Shown: piece after piece, positions 8,613 through 17,640 of the stretch | How the letters are laid out: every line of letters begins with the position of its first letter | How positions within the stretch are numbered: the stretch's first letter is position 1 | Assembly (NCBI GenBank): GCA_964602475.1 | Contig: CAZRRN010000006.1 | Location: 1 to 64,000, forward strand | Direction: 5' to 3' | Source: SZUA-448 sp964602475 | GTDB lineage: Bacteria > Bacillota > Clostridia > Lachnospirales > Lachnospiraceae | DNA: 64,000 nucleotides | Position numbers and translations under genes: made by a program | The notes under the pieces: generated by a model | Seen by the model: only the letters and a program-made list of their open reading frames with translations | What the model was told of the DNA's origin: nothing | The model's database searches: none

Positions 8613-8743
8613 AGTTGGCACAAATGTGACCTATACAAATAAGGCTACTAATAATAAAATTATTTATAATTATTTTCAGACCGGTAGCAAAGAACCCCGG
8701 TTTATTTCTTAATTAATTTTTTAATATGAAAGGAATGAAATTT

Positions 8744-9334
8744 ATGAATTCACATGTAAATCGAATGTCCGGTTTATTAAAAGGAACTTCCCTGGTTTTT
8801 TCTGTCATTCTCACTGTTGTACTGACAGTTGCACTGCTGTTCGGAAGCTTTGGCGCGAGTCTCGATGTTCCGGCACAGACGCGTATTTCAGATGATGCAG
8901 CAGAATGGCAAGCATACAACGGAGGTTATATATTCGAAATGACGATGAAGCTGGTCAATGCATCCTCTGAAGACCGTCTCGTTTGTATCTGTATCGGAAT
9001 AATTATGCTGGCTATTGCCGGAATTATCGCAATGCAGATTAAAAAAAGCTTTTTGTACATAGCGATTCCGGCTGCCGCTGTTGGCGGTCTGATCGTGATC
9101 ATTGGACTGATGCTCCGGTTATTATGTGATTTACTGACTGAAGTGGCTCCTGATGTGGACTGGATATGGTATAAAAATTATCTGGCTGCGTTTCAGAACC
9201 GACTGATATTATTTGGAGGAATAACTCTGGTTATCGGTATCGTTTTAATTATAATCCGACAGCTGTTAAACGGAAAACATAAGAAAACAATAGATAACGA
9301 TGATAACCGAAATGATGAAAATGGAATCAGGTAA
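8744..9334 (+). CDS. Uncharacterised four-span membrane protein
   Basis: Not recognised. The 196 residues contain four hydrophobic segments, at about 16-36, 75-95, 98-125 and 150-172. A soluble loop of about 35 residues lies after the first span, and the C-terminal tail is charged (Lys/Asp/Asn-rich). I chose ATG 8744 because AAAGGA at 8729-8734 is well placed for it and the upstream ATG 8726 would overlap that site. It is the first gene of a compact cassette: the lipoprotein gene begins 12 bases after its stop. The layout suggests a membrane partner for the lipoprotein, but no function can be assigned. Confidence 0.75.
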   Translation: MNSHVNRMSGLLKGTSLVFSVILTVVLTVALLFGSFGASLDVPAQTRISDDAAEWQAYNGGYIFEMTMKLVNASSEDRLVCICIGIIMLAIAGIIAMQIKKSFLYIAIPAAAVGGLIVIIGLMLRLLCDLLTEVAPDVDWIWYKNYLAAFQNRLILFGGITLVIGIVLIIIRQLLNGKHKKTIDNDDNRNDENGIR

Positions 9335-9346
9335 ACGGAGGAACCC

Positions 9347-11539
9347 ATGAGAAGAACAACAGCTGTTTTACTCGCGGTATTTATTCTTTTATCTTTTGCT
9401 TCGTGCGCTGCGGGAGATGATACAAAATCATCAGGCAATGAGAAAGGGAAAAATGAAAGCGAGCTGTTAGACAGTTCACAAGACGGAACTAAATCCACAC
9501 ACGGAGGAGAAGAATCCGAAGAAATCATCAGTAATCTATCTTACTCATCCGTAACAGAAGCAATCAGTATGACTAATATGGGTCTGAATGAGCTGCGTGC
9601 TTATGAAAGGAATGCAACAACAAGCGGTCAGCTGACGGCAGTCACAAATCATTATTTCAACAAATTTTATCTTCCGTATCTTAAGCAGCTTGCTAAGGAA
9701 CAGCATATAGCCAAGAAAGACACAGTGTCATCAGAATGGTTTAAAAAGCAGAATCAGAGTATGAACTATCTTCCGGAGGATTATACCTACGGCAATATAT
9801 ACAAGAAAATGGCGCAGGATATGTATACGCGTATGCTTCCTGATCCGGATGTCATTTTAGAACAGATACGGACGCTTGCCGAGAATAACGGCTTTCTCTT
9901 TAATGAAGACTATAGTGGACAATTAACGAAGGAAAATAGGACCGAAAAGCTAAAAGAACTAAAAACAGAATCCGAAGCTCTTCAGTACATAGAATACATC
10001 AACGATTGGTACGGCGACTGTTATTTCTTCCAGAATGCTGACGGAAGCGAGATTGCGTTAAGCTTTATCTGTCCGAGATATAACCAGTTTGGTATAATAA
10101 ACGATTATTTTTATAACTGGGAGACGATTCCGGAGGATGCATTCACAGTTGAGCCGCGAACCGATGCTGCCGTTACGCTTGAAGAGCTTGCTGAAGCACG
10201 CGCACGCTTTGAACGAGAATTTTACATTCAGGATATTTGTGTTACGATTTCAAACGAAGGAATTTTAAGCAACGATCGGCAGAATGAGCTGCTGCTTGAA
10301 CTTATGGAGATTCTTCAGCCCTATTGTAATACAAACAGTGAACGCCTTGCGGATATATTAGCAAGCGGTACGGAGAAAAATCTTTACAAGTTCGATCAAT
10401 GTCTTGAATATTTTAAACAACAGGTTTATATGAAAAAACAAATTACCAGACCTGATTTTTTGAATTATTTTGTTACGATTCAGGACGAGGCAAGATACGG
10501 TTTCAGCGATTCCTATCTTGATGTGCATGCTTTCAGCAACTATGATGCAGAAAAAAAAGAAGGCAGAGTGGGAGTACTTATTAGCTGTGGTGGAAATGAA
10601 ATCGTACCGACATATCGCGTTAAAGAGCATGGGTCGCCTGAAGAAGTTATGGGTGTGTACTATCCGCTGCTCGTTCCTGTTTATTATAACGATGCGGTAA
10701 TAAACGGATTTTTTGAGCCATATAGAATTCCTGAATGCCTGCCGGAATACGAGATTACAATTACCCCTGACTACACAACAAAATACTACAATAATGAGAA
10801 TCCTTATGTACCGATTGATATTTCCTCTGAGAACAGTGAAGAGGGTCAATCACCGACTTATTTGTTTATGAATGGTTTTGGTGAAGCCTCTCATTCGCTG
10901 AGCTGGCATGAACGTGAGAAGCTTGACTTGAGTGCATTGGGATACACGAAGAATTCTGACGGTACATGGGATCGGAGTATCGCAAGCCGAGTTGATGGAG
11001 CAACAAGTACCTTAACCTATGACGATACCGGTCTGCTCATTGGCGGAAGTACTTTGTATAACGATTTTTCATACAAGGAAATAGAATATAAAACCGACGA
11101 AAATGGAAATGCCATCATGTCAATCGATAAACTGTACGATAAAGATGGAAAACTAATCGATCAGGCAATAACAGAATACTCGGATGAAATGCGGACAACG
11201 GCGCATTACGAAACGACCATCCGAGATGGTAAGCAGAACTATGTGAAAACCGATTCTGAGTGCCGCGATGCTCAGGGTATGCTTATTCGCCGCACTGAGT
11301 ACAACGAAAACGGATCTCCGAACAACGAAACCATTGTCAGCTCTCGCGAGGAAATGATCAGCGGGACAGCCGGTGACGCAAGAACAAAAAGTATAAGGAC
11401 TGTGACATACGTAACCTATGACGAAAATGGAAATGTCACTGGAAACCACACCGTTGATGTCCCGATGCCGGAAGATGAGGAACCAAAGCATGCGGTACAG
11501 AAATACCTTGAAGAGCATACTGGAATCAGACGTGACTGA
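9347..11539 (+). CDS. Large uncharacterised lipoprotein with YD-repeat-like C-terminus
   Basis: A 730-residue exported protein. The signal peptide ends in a lipobox-like FASC with Cys20, followed by a Ser/Gly/Lys/Glu-rich linker (about 22-60). The central part (about 65-540) matches no family I know. The C-terminal 200 residues contain degenerate repeats of the form YDxxGxL (YDDTGLL, YDKDGKL, YNENGSP, YDENGNV), reminiscent of RHS/YD or MORN-type beta-hairpin repeats. No catalytic motif is evident. It sits between two membrane-protein genes with tight spacing and GGAGG ahead of its ATG. It is probably anchored on the outer face of the membrane and may bind a surface or host ligand. Confidence 0.75.
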   Translation: MRRTTAVLLAVFILLSFASCAAGDDTKSSGNEKGKNESELLDSSQDGTKSTHGGEESEEIISNLSYSSVTEAISMTNMGLNELRAYERNATTSGQLTAVTNHYFNKFYLPYLKQLAKEQHIAKKDTVSSEWFKKQNQSMNYLPEDYTYGNIYKKMAQDMYTRMLPDPDVILEQIRTLAENNGFLFNEDYSGQLTKENRTEKLKELKTESEALQYIEYINDWYGDCYFFQNADGSEIALSFICPRYNQFGIINDYFYNWETIPEDAFTVEPRTDAAVTLEELAEARARFEREFYIQDICVTISNEGILSNDRQNELLLELMEILQPYCNTNSERLADILASGTEKNLYKFDQCLEYFKQQVYMKKQITRPDFLNYFVTIQDEARYGFSDSYLDVHAFSNYDAEKKEGRVGVLISCGGNEIVPTYRVKEHGSPEEVMGVYYPLLVPVYYNDAVINGFFEPYRIPECLPEYEITITPDYTTKYYNNENPYVPIDISSENSEEGQSPTYLFMNGFGEASHSLSWHEREKLDLSALGYTKNSDGTWDRSIASRVDGATSTLTYDDTGLLIGGSTLYNDFSYKEIEYKTDENGNAIMSIDKLYDKDGKLIDQAITEYSDEMRTTAHYETTIRDGKQNYVKTDSECRDAQGMLIRRTEYNENGSPNNETIVSSREEMISGTAGDARTKSIRTVTYVTYDENGNVTGNHTVDVPMPEDEEPKHAVQKYLEEHTGIRRD

Positions 11540-11568
11540 TATATTATATTAATTATATGGAGGAACAT

Positions 11569-12807
11569 ATGAATACTGAAGCTGAACATGTTTACACACT
11601 TGCCTCGTTTGGCAGAGAAATTTCTTCAGAAGTTAAAAAGCGCTTTGAAGGAAAGAGTAATATTATAAAGTCCTGTATTCTTTTTGGCGTAATGCTGCTT
11701 TTAATCATTTTTAATTGCCTGGTCTACAGAATCATTGGCGGAATCATCTGCGGAGTGGTTATCACACTAACCTTTTATTCATTGATATCGGACTTGATGA
11801 AGGGTATCGCCTTCGGAGATATGGGCTCATCCGGTAAAGCATATTTAACGGCTGCTTTTGGAAAGTCAACATCGGGAAAGGAGCGCATATTGATTATTCT
11901 CTCGACAACTGCGATTCCTCTTGCCATAGCGTTGCTGATGGAAAATTGGAATGACAGCGGTATCGCGCTGGGACTGTGTATTCTTATTTCGTCGAGAAGT
12001 GAAAGATCACTTTGTTTACGCGTTGCTGATGGAGCAGGAGGAAGCCTTACAAAGAAGAATTTTAACCGGAAAGAAGCACGTAAATATATGGCAGGCTTTG
12101 GTGCGGGACTGCTGATTTTTTCTCTTGTGATAAGTGCGGTGAACGCAGTAGGAGCATTTTACAATGATGCCCCGGTTTTGCAGGCAGCAGATGAATATGT
12201 AGATTTCAATATCACGACCAGAACAGGAACAATTGGGCAGCTGCACAATAGTATAGTTGCTTTTAACGACAGCTCTGAGAAGTACAATGTCATTGTAGAA
12301 ACGGTAAGCTGTGACGAGGATATGGGATTGTATTACCGCACATATGCACTCTGGGATTCTAAAGATGTGAATGAGTTCAATTTCGAGCAGTACATGGTCT
12401 ACAGCGGTGCGACGGCGAAGCTTATCGTATCAAGCACAGATTTTTCTTTTGATACAGGCGTTTCCGGCTTGACTTTGTATCTGCCGTGGTATGGGATACA
12501 TGGGATGAGCTCTGAAGGCGATGAAAATAAGCAGCTTGCAAATTTTGCGCGGTGCGTTGTCGCAGGAATCATGCCGGATCTCACACAGAAGGAACTTGAC
12601 GACATATGCAAAAAACTGCATCTTACAAAAGCGGATTTTGATTACATGGCGGAAAACCCAACCTTGTTTTCAAAGAGCGAAGGTCTTTACATAGCGCGCT
12701 TTGGTCCTGACAATATGAATTATATTTCAGCATCCTACAATAGCTATCACGGTAAGTACGAACTGCTTTTTGACAATCTGGCGCTTTCCGTAGGTATAAC
12801 GGAATAA
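11569..12807 (+). CDS. Uncharacterised membrane protein with extracytoplasmic domain
   Basis: Not recognised. The 412 residues have a cytoplasmic N-terminus, a hydrophobic pair at about 29-72, further spans at about 103-122 and 170-193, and a C-terminal soluble region of about 215 residues predicted outside the membrane. I chose ATG 11569: GGAGG at 11559-11563 is correctly spaced for it, whereas ATG 11557 runs into that site. It follows the lipoprotein by 29 bases and ends the cassette. The combination of exported lipoprotein and exported domain suggests a surface complex. Confidence 0.7.
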   Translation: MNTEAEHVYTLASFGREISSEVKKRFEGKSNIIKSCILFGVMLLLIIFNCLVYRIIGGIICGVVITLTFYSLISDLMKGIAFGDMGSSGKAYLTAAFGKSTSGKERILIILSTTAIPLAIALLMENWNDSGIALGLCILISSRSERSLCLRVADGAGGSLTKKNFNRKEARKYMAGFGAGLLIFSLVISAVNAVGAFYNDAPVLQAADEYVDFNITTRTGTIGQLHNSIVAFNDSSEKYNVIVETVSCDEDMGLYYRTYALWDSKDVNEFNFEQYMVYSGATAKLIVSSTDFSFDTGVSGLTLYLPWYGIHGMSSEGDENKQLANFARCVVAGIMPDLTQKELDDICKKLHLTKADFDYMAENPTLFSKSEGLYIARFGPDNMNYISASYNSYHGKYELLFDNLALSVGITE

Positions 12808-12854
12808 TCCTTAAAAAAAGATAAAACCGAACGCTTACTCAGAGTAAAACCGTA

Positions 12855-12883
12855 TTGCATTATTTACTTGAATTAAGTATGAT
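12855..12883 (+). promoter_or_regulatory. SigA promoter for the glycosylase-GNAT gene
   Basis: TTGCAT and TATGAT are separated by 17 bp, 64 bp before the ATG. It indicates that the fusion gene is transcribed independently of the cassette upstream. Confidence 0.6.
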
Positions 12884-12947
12884 AGAAATATGATTTCAGA
12901 TTGCTGTAGAGAATTAATAAAGCCTGTGAAGTTAAGAAGGAAACTGT

Positions 12948-14015
12948 ATGAGAGAACAGAGAAGCATTGGTTCAATCCAAAGCAACAGCCAGAAGCAGAA
13001 GCTGCAGATTCATGAGATTTTGCCGGTCTGGGCAGCGGATTCGCGTATCTTGATTCTTGGTTCATTCCCTTCAGTCAAATCAAGACAAGCAGGCTTTTTT
13101 TATGCACATCCGCAAAATCGTTTCTGGAAGGTACTGTCGGCTATTTTTCTGGAACCGATACCGGAGTCTGTTGAAGAAAAAAAGAGTCTGCTGTTTTCGC
13201 ACCGGATTGCGGTCTGGGATGTGATTGCAAGCTGCGAACTCACCGGCTCTGAGGACAGCAGTATTCAAAGTGTTACGGCAAATGATATCCGGGCACTGAT
13301 TAATAACAGCAGTATATGTAAAGTTTTTACCAATGGTTCAAAAGCGAAGACGCTGTATGACCAACATATCTTTGGCAAGCAGACGGAGCTTGCGGCAGAT
13401 CTTCTTCCGTCAACCAGTCCGGCAAATGCTGCATATTCTACAGAACGGCTGACAAAAATCTGGAGAGAAAAGCTTATAGAAGGAATGCCGATGGAAAATG
13501 CATATGTAACATGTCCGACAATTACAACAGAACATTTTAAATTACGTCTAATTGAGGAAAGTGACGGTCCGTCTTTATTTCAATGTTATCATGATCGGTC
13601 TGCAGTTGCTTTCATGAATGATGATAACTGTGACTTTGGGTTTTATATAGAGACCCCGGAACAGATGGCAACGACAATCAAATATTGGATTGACTTCTAC
13701 AAAAAAGGATATTTTATCCGGTTTTCCATAATTGATCAGGTGACCGGATTGGCAGTGGGAACTGTAGAGGGTTTTGGCGGAGATACCGGAGTACTAAGAG
13801 TTGATATCAATCATGATTATGAGAAGGAAGACCTTCTGTCAGAGATATTTGTATTTGCAAGGCAGAATTTTTATGAAATATTCGGAAATAAGGAATTGGT
13901 GACAAAAGCGGTTGAGAGTGCAACAGAGCGCAGAAAAGCACTGATTTCGTGCGGGTGGGAATTTATTGATACCTTCCGTACCTATTCCGGGTATTATAAA
14001 ATAAGCATTGTGTGA
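12948..14015 (+). CDS. DNA-deoxyinosine glycosylase (UDG superfamily) fused to a GNAT acetyltransferase
   Basis: A two-domain protein of 355 residues. Residues about 20-178 look like a family-6 hypoxanthine/uracil-type DNA glycosylase: ILILGSFPSVKSR, then FYAHPQNRFWKVL, then the late loop PSTSPANAAYS. This enzyme class excises deaminated bases. Residues about 185-355 resemble a GNAT N-acetyltransferase of the RimJ/RimL type (FKLRLIEESDGPSLFQCY; ALISCGWEFIDTF). An in-frame ATG at 13491, with AGAAGGA six bases upstream, sits exactly at the domain boundary, so a free GNAT protein might also be made. Both parts are normally separate genes. The start has AAGAAGGA upstream. The acetyltransferase substrate is unknown. 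Confidence 0.8.
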   Translation: MREQRSIGSIQSNSQKQKLQIHEILPVWAADSRILILGSFPSVKSRQAGFFYAHPQNRFWKVLSAIFLEPIPESVEEKKSLLFSHRIAVWDVIASCELTGSEDSSIQSVTANDIRALINNSSICKVFTNGSKAKTLYDQHIFGKQTELAADLLPSTSPANAAYSTERLTKIWREKLIEGMPMENAYVTCPTITTEHFKLRLIEESDGPSLFQCYHDRSAVAFMNDDNCDFGFYIETPEQMATTIKYWIDFYKKGYFIRFSIIDQVTGLAVGTVEGFGGDTGVLRVDINHDYEKEDLLSEIFVFARQNFYEIFGNKELVTKAVESATERRKALISCGWEFIDTFRTYSGYYKISIV

Positions 14016-14086
14016 TAAAATAATCATACAGTGTTGACTGCAATAAAGCTGACATTTTTAGATGTGCTGAAGCATGCGCGAATTAA

Positions 14087-14133
14087 AAAAACGCCCGGAA
14101 TAACCGCCTATAAGCAGTTATTCTGAGCGTTTT
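14087..14133. terminator. Bidirectional terminator between convergent genes
   Basis: AAAACGC(CC)GGAATAAC pairs with GTTATTC(TGA)GCGTTTT around a 12-base loop, with A and T runs on the two sides. It lies between the plus-strand glycosylase-GNAT gene and the minus-strand lipoprotein gene and can serve both. Confidence 0.75.
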
Positions 14134-14146
14134 CTAATGATGCGGA

Positions 14147-14875
14147 TTATTTTACAGTAACGGAAGTGATATGCGGATTGACACCGTTATACCAGTACAG
14201 GAAACCTTCCATATCAATCGTGTCACCGATCTTTATGTTTTTAATAGCAGTATATACATCAGTGGTTTTGTCACACAGATAGGATTCTACGGTAAAGCAA
14301 TAGGTAGCTCCGTTGCTGGATACATTGAAGTACAGATCGCTGCCGTCCTGTCCGGAACCGTCCCAGTTATAAAGAAAAGCGACATCATTGCCGTCTGCAT
14401 CCTTGGATGCAGCTACAGTCATACCCTTAAAAGCAACTAATTTATTCTGGCTTTTAATTAAATCATCGCTGCCAAGTAAGGATGTTACGTCCTCAGCTTT
14501 TGCAATATAGCTTCCGGTTTCGATTACAAAGGTTGCGTCAGTGATTTCAACTTCGCCGGACCACTCAGATTTATATCCGGTAACCTTAATCTTGGTTCCT
14601 GTCGTAAGCTTTGCGTAATCATCCTCGGAACATGCCATATTATACAGAAAATATGCGCCATCCTTATCCTGAGTGTAAACGGTAGCCTTATTGTCCCACC
14701 AGGACTGCTTTGCCTGTACATAGGTTTCAACAACGACCTGTGTATCGAGTGCTGCTGTGTTGTACTCTGCATAAGTCATAACACCCTCAGACTTGGTATC
14801 GGTGTCACTGGAGCCACAGCCTGCAAGACCGCAGACCAGAGTCAGCATTAATACAAGTGCAATAATCTTTTTCAT
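14147..14875 (-). CDS. Uncharacterised lipoprotein, probable OB-fold domains
   Basis: A 242-residue exported lipoprotein: the signal peptide ends in the lipobox LAGC (Cys20), followed by a Ser/Asp/Thr linker. The rest shows two similar stretches, about 35-125 and 130-242. Each has short beta-strand motifs with phrases such as GTKIKVTGYKS and GDTIDMEGFLYWY, as in OB-fold nucleic-acid-binding-like domains of surface lipoproteins. The DAYFLYNMAC-like and VAFLYNWDG segments look duplicated. No enzymatic motif is seen. It is a single gene with its own promoter and opens the window's only minus-strand block. Confidence 0.75.
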   Translation of the reverse strand: MKKIIALVLMLTLVCGLAGCGSSDTDTKSEGVMTYAEYNTAALDTQVVVETYVQAKQSWWDNKATVYTQDKDGAYFLYNMACSEDDYAKLTTGTKIKVTGYKSEWSGEVEITDATFVIETGSYIAKAEDVTSLLGSDDLIKSQNKLVAFKGMTVAASKDADGNDVAFLYNWDGSGQDGSDLYFNVSSNGATYCFTVESYLCDKTTDVYTAIKNIKIGDTIDMEGFLYWYNGVNPHITSVTVK

Positions 14876-14956
14876 TTGTCTTCTCCTTTTATTATGTATT
14901 GAGATACAATCATAATACCCTCGCCGCTATTGCGGCAAAATCTCTGGAACAGTTTC

Positions 14957-14984
14957 ATTATACTGAAAATCAAGGATAAATCAA
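14957..14984 (-). promoter_or_regulatory. SigA promoter for the minus-strand lipoprotein
   Basis: Read on the minus strand, TTGATT and a perfect TATAAT are 16 bp apart, about 80 bp before the start codon. The leader in between contains a small GCCGC/GCGGC hairpin (14922-14935) whose role is unknown. Confidence 0.65.
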
Positions 14985-15044
14985 TAGTTATTATGACTTG
15001 TTTTTACAGTATCATTTTACATCTTCTTGTGACTTTGAACAAAT

Positions 15045-16688
15045 TCAAGGTTTGTGTTTTTGTTGTCTTTTTTGTTTGCGCAGCATACCGGTGATGACAT
15101 AGACCAGAATAGCTAGCCAGATAAGTACAAGTGTGGATAGAAGCAGAACGGAAGTCAATGGGAGCGGACCAAGGTCTTCTGCATCTAAAGAAGCGCGGCT
15201 GTTTATTTGATCCAGACGGTAAAGTGAAGTAATGCTGTCGAATAATTTTGACATATAGGTTTCATCTATAATTTCCTTTCGCTTGACCGACTTTGTAACA
15301 TTTTCGATCATCTGTCCCGCCGCATCTCGAAGTGAAGCAGAACCGTTAAATACCGGTGTGACAAAGGTATTGTCAATGTTATCGAGCAAAAGCTTTGTTG
15401 CTTTTATTTTGATGTCATAATATAAAGAATTATCTTCGGCAGGATGTGAAAGATAAGCCTGGTATTCTTCGGAATTCTGAGCTTTTGTGGTAACAGGAAC
15501 ATAGCCTTCTGTTTGTGAATATGCAATCTGGACGTCGTTGGTTAACAGATATTGGGTAAATAGCCAAGAGGCCAGCACCTCCTGGGAATCACTTTTATTA
15601 AACAGGCAGATGGATGGTCCCTGTGAAATCATTTGAGGATTATCTGTATCAAACTGAGGAATAATCATCACCTCGGTTTCAAAATTCACATAACTTTCTT
15701 CACTGATATCGGACAGCGGAGCATTGGTGCCCATCCAGGTAGAGCCGGCGGTGGAATCAATTGCAAAGAGACATTGCCCTGCATTCAAAAAATTAGCCGG
15801 GTAGCTTGATATCTTAAAGGTCGAAAATGCTCCGGCTTTTGTTTGCTCAGCGATGGTATATAGGAGTTCTTTTGTGGTATCGTTAAAAATGAGTATTTCA
15901 CCAAGGCTGTCGGAATAGCCGGCATTATTTTGCCGAAGCATCTGGATCATCATATTATCCGTGGATTTATAAATGAACGGAATCATAATCTTCTGACCGT
16001 TAACCGGATAGTTCCCTTCCGAATCGGTAACAGCGGCAGCGTCGGACACCTCCCAGATAAAATCCCAGGTAAGCTGTTCGGGAAGGGTATAACCGAGAGC
16101 CTCCACGTAGGTTCGGTTGATATAACAGACTTCTGAGGAACGCATAAACGGAACTGCATAATAATGATCCTCCAGGGCGCATTCCGAAAGAAACTTCGGA
16201 ATGAGTTCTTCCTGTGTGGGAGAGTCGAAAAGAATCCGATCCCCACCAAGACCATACGATTCATCAGAGAACAGCTCCTCGAGAGGAACCAATACATTGG
16301 TTCCGGTCAGATAGGTAGCAATATGATCCGGATAGCTGATACAGACATTCGGTGTTGTACCGGTTGACATGTTGGTAATTACATCATTATAGATTCGTCC
16401 GTAATCAGTATAGAGACGGAGTGAAATACTGATATTCGGATAGAGCGCTTCAAAATCGTTGATTGCCTGCTCGTAAATCATTGTCTGGGTTTTATTTGTA
16501 TCATTTTTGGCCCAAAAAGTGATTTCATAGTTCCTGGAGGTGTCAAACTCTTCAGGGAGTTTAAAGGCTTCAAGGCTGCGTGACCCGTGACATCCGGTCA
16601 GTATAAAGGAACACTCGAAGAAAACCATAATAGTAAATAAAACACGATATGAAATTCTGCAAGGTTTTAAATGAAGATTACCTTTCAT
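15045..16688 (-). CDS. Extracellular solute-binding protein (family 1) with C-terminal membrane helix
   Basis: Sugar-binding receptor of the ABC importer encoded just upstream (547 residues, longer than the usual 420-450). The signal sequence ends at a lipobox (ILTGC, Cys33). The mature part begins with the typical strand EITFWAKN and continues with GTTPNVCISYPDH and other family-1 features. Unusually, the last 45 residues form a hydrophobic helix (about 513-535) followed by a basic tail ending at the C-terminus, which would anchor the protein a second time. The start overlaps the permease stop by four bases. It is the last gene in the order ATPase-permease-permease-binding protein. Confidence 0.88.
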   Translation of the reverse strand: MKGNLHLKPCRISYRVLFTIMVFFECSFILTGCHGSRSLEAFKLPEEFDTSRNYEITFWAKNDTNKTQTMIYEQAINDFEALYPNISISLRLYTDYGRIYNDVITNMSTGTTPNVCISYPDHIATYLTGTNVLVPLEELFSDESYGLGGDRILFDSPTQEELIPKFLSECALEDHYYAVPFMRSSEVCYINRTYVEALGYTLPEQLTWDFIWEVSDAAAVTDSEGNYPVNGQKIMIPFIYKSTDNMMIQMLRQNNAGYSDSLGEILIFNDTTKELLYTIAEQTKAGAFSTFKISSYPANFLNAGQCLFAIDSTAGSTWMGTNAPLSDISEESYVNFETEVMIIPQFDTDNPQMISQGPSICLFNKSDSQEVLASWLFTQYLLTNDVQIAYSQTEGYVPVTTKAQNSEEYQAYLSHPAEDNSLYYDIKIKATKLLLDNIDNTFVTPVFNGSASLRDAAGQMIENVTKSVKRKEIIDETYMSKLFDSITSLYRLDQINSRASLDAEDLGPLPLTSVLLLSTLVLIWLAILVYVITGMLRKQKRQQKHKP

Positions 16689-17560
16689 CCTTTTGTCCCT
16701 CCGCGCGAAATACCGCTCATTATTTTTTGGCGAAACACCAGAAAGAGAACGATTAACGGAACAGAGATAACGACAACTGCCGCCATCATAGCAGGGATAT
16801 TTTCTCTGCCAAAGCCGTTCTCTCTGATCTCTTGAATTCCATTGGAAACAAGATAGTACTCTTCGTTATCGGTAATCAGACGAGGCCAGATATAGGAGTT
16901 CCAGCATTCAATAATCTTAAGAATGGTAATCGTAATCATCGTTGGTTTACAAATCGGAATCATTACCTTCAGCAGATATTTTAAGTCGGACGTTCCGTCA
17001 ACCTTTGCAGCATAATAAAGCTCATCCGGAACCTGTTCAAAATTTTCTTTCAGAAGATAGATATAGAACACTGAGGTTACCGACGGGAGGATCAGGCCGG
17101 TAAAGGTATTGCGCAGATTTAAATCTGTAATAGTAACAAAATTAGTAATAACAACCAGTTCGCTCGGAATCATCATCAGTGACAGAAACAGAGTGAAAAG
17201 AATATTTTTCCCGCGAAATTCAAGTCTTGCAAAGGCATATGCTGCAAGTGTTGTAACAACCAGCATGACAGCTGTTGTAATAAGAGTAAACAATAAGGTA
17301 TTGGTAAAATAACGGCTAAGCGGAACCATGGTAAATGCATCGACATAATTCTGCAGTGTCGGGGAAAGAGTAAAAAATTTCGGTATATATTCCGAATTGT
17401 AAGAACCGTATTTTTTCAGTGAAGTAAGAATCATCCAGTAAAACGGAAATAAAACCATAACCGCCCAGATAGAAAGAAGCAGATAAATCAGAATATTTGA
17501 AATTGTTTTTCGGACCTGAAAGGCGCGTTCAATCCGTGTGTAATCAGTCTGTTGTTTCAC
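16685..17560 (-). CDS. Sugar ABC transporter permease, MalG/UgpE type
   Basis: Inner-membrane subunit with about six spans. The EAA loop (YYAAKVDGTSDLKYLLKV) lies two thirds of the way along. I place the start at the GTG at 17560 (291 residues), because TGGAG lies 7 bases upstream of it. The open frame continues upstream to a TTG at 17620, but no ribosome site supports that start and the extra 20 residues lack family character. The stop overlaps the binding-protein start. The MalF-type partner ends 80 bases upstream. Confidence 0.92.
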   Translation of the reverse strand: MKQQTDYTRIERAFQVRKTISNILIYLLLSIWAVMVLFPFYWMILTSLKKYGSYNSEYIPKFFTLSPTLQNYVDAFTMVPLSRYFTNTLLFTLITTAVMLVVTTLAAYAFARLEFRGKNILFTLFLSLMMIPSELVVITNFVTITDLNLRNTFTGLILPSVTSVFYIYLLKENFEQVPDELYYAAKVDGTSDLKYLLKVMIPICKPTMITITILKIIECWNSYIWPRLITDNEEYYLVSNGIQEIRENGFGRENIPAMMAAVVVISVPLIVLFLVFRQKIMSGISRGGTKG

Positions 17561-17640
17561 TTTAATTCTCCATTCCAAAGCGTTCTTAGCAGAAAAAATA
17601 TGTTTTAGTGTCAGTATCAACCGCTCTTTTAGGTTCGCGA

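Noticed and set aside
8681..8703. CCGG...CCGG hairpin before the membrane-protein cassette
   Set aside because: The stem is only 5 bp with a 12-base loop and no T run; too weak to call a terminator or riboswitch.
10358..10849. 163-residue open frame on the minus strand
   Set aside because: It lies wholly inside the plus-strand lipoprotein gene and looks like a shadow frame without a start signal.
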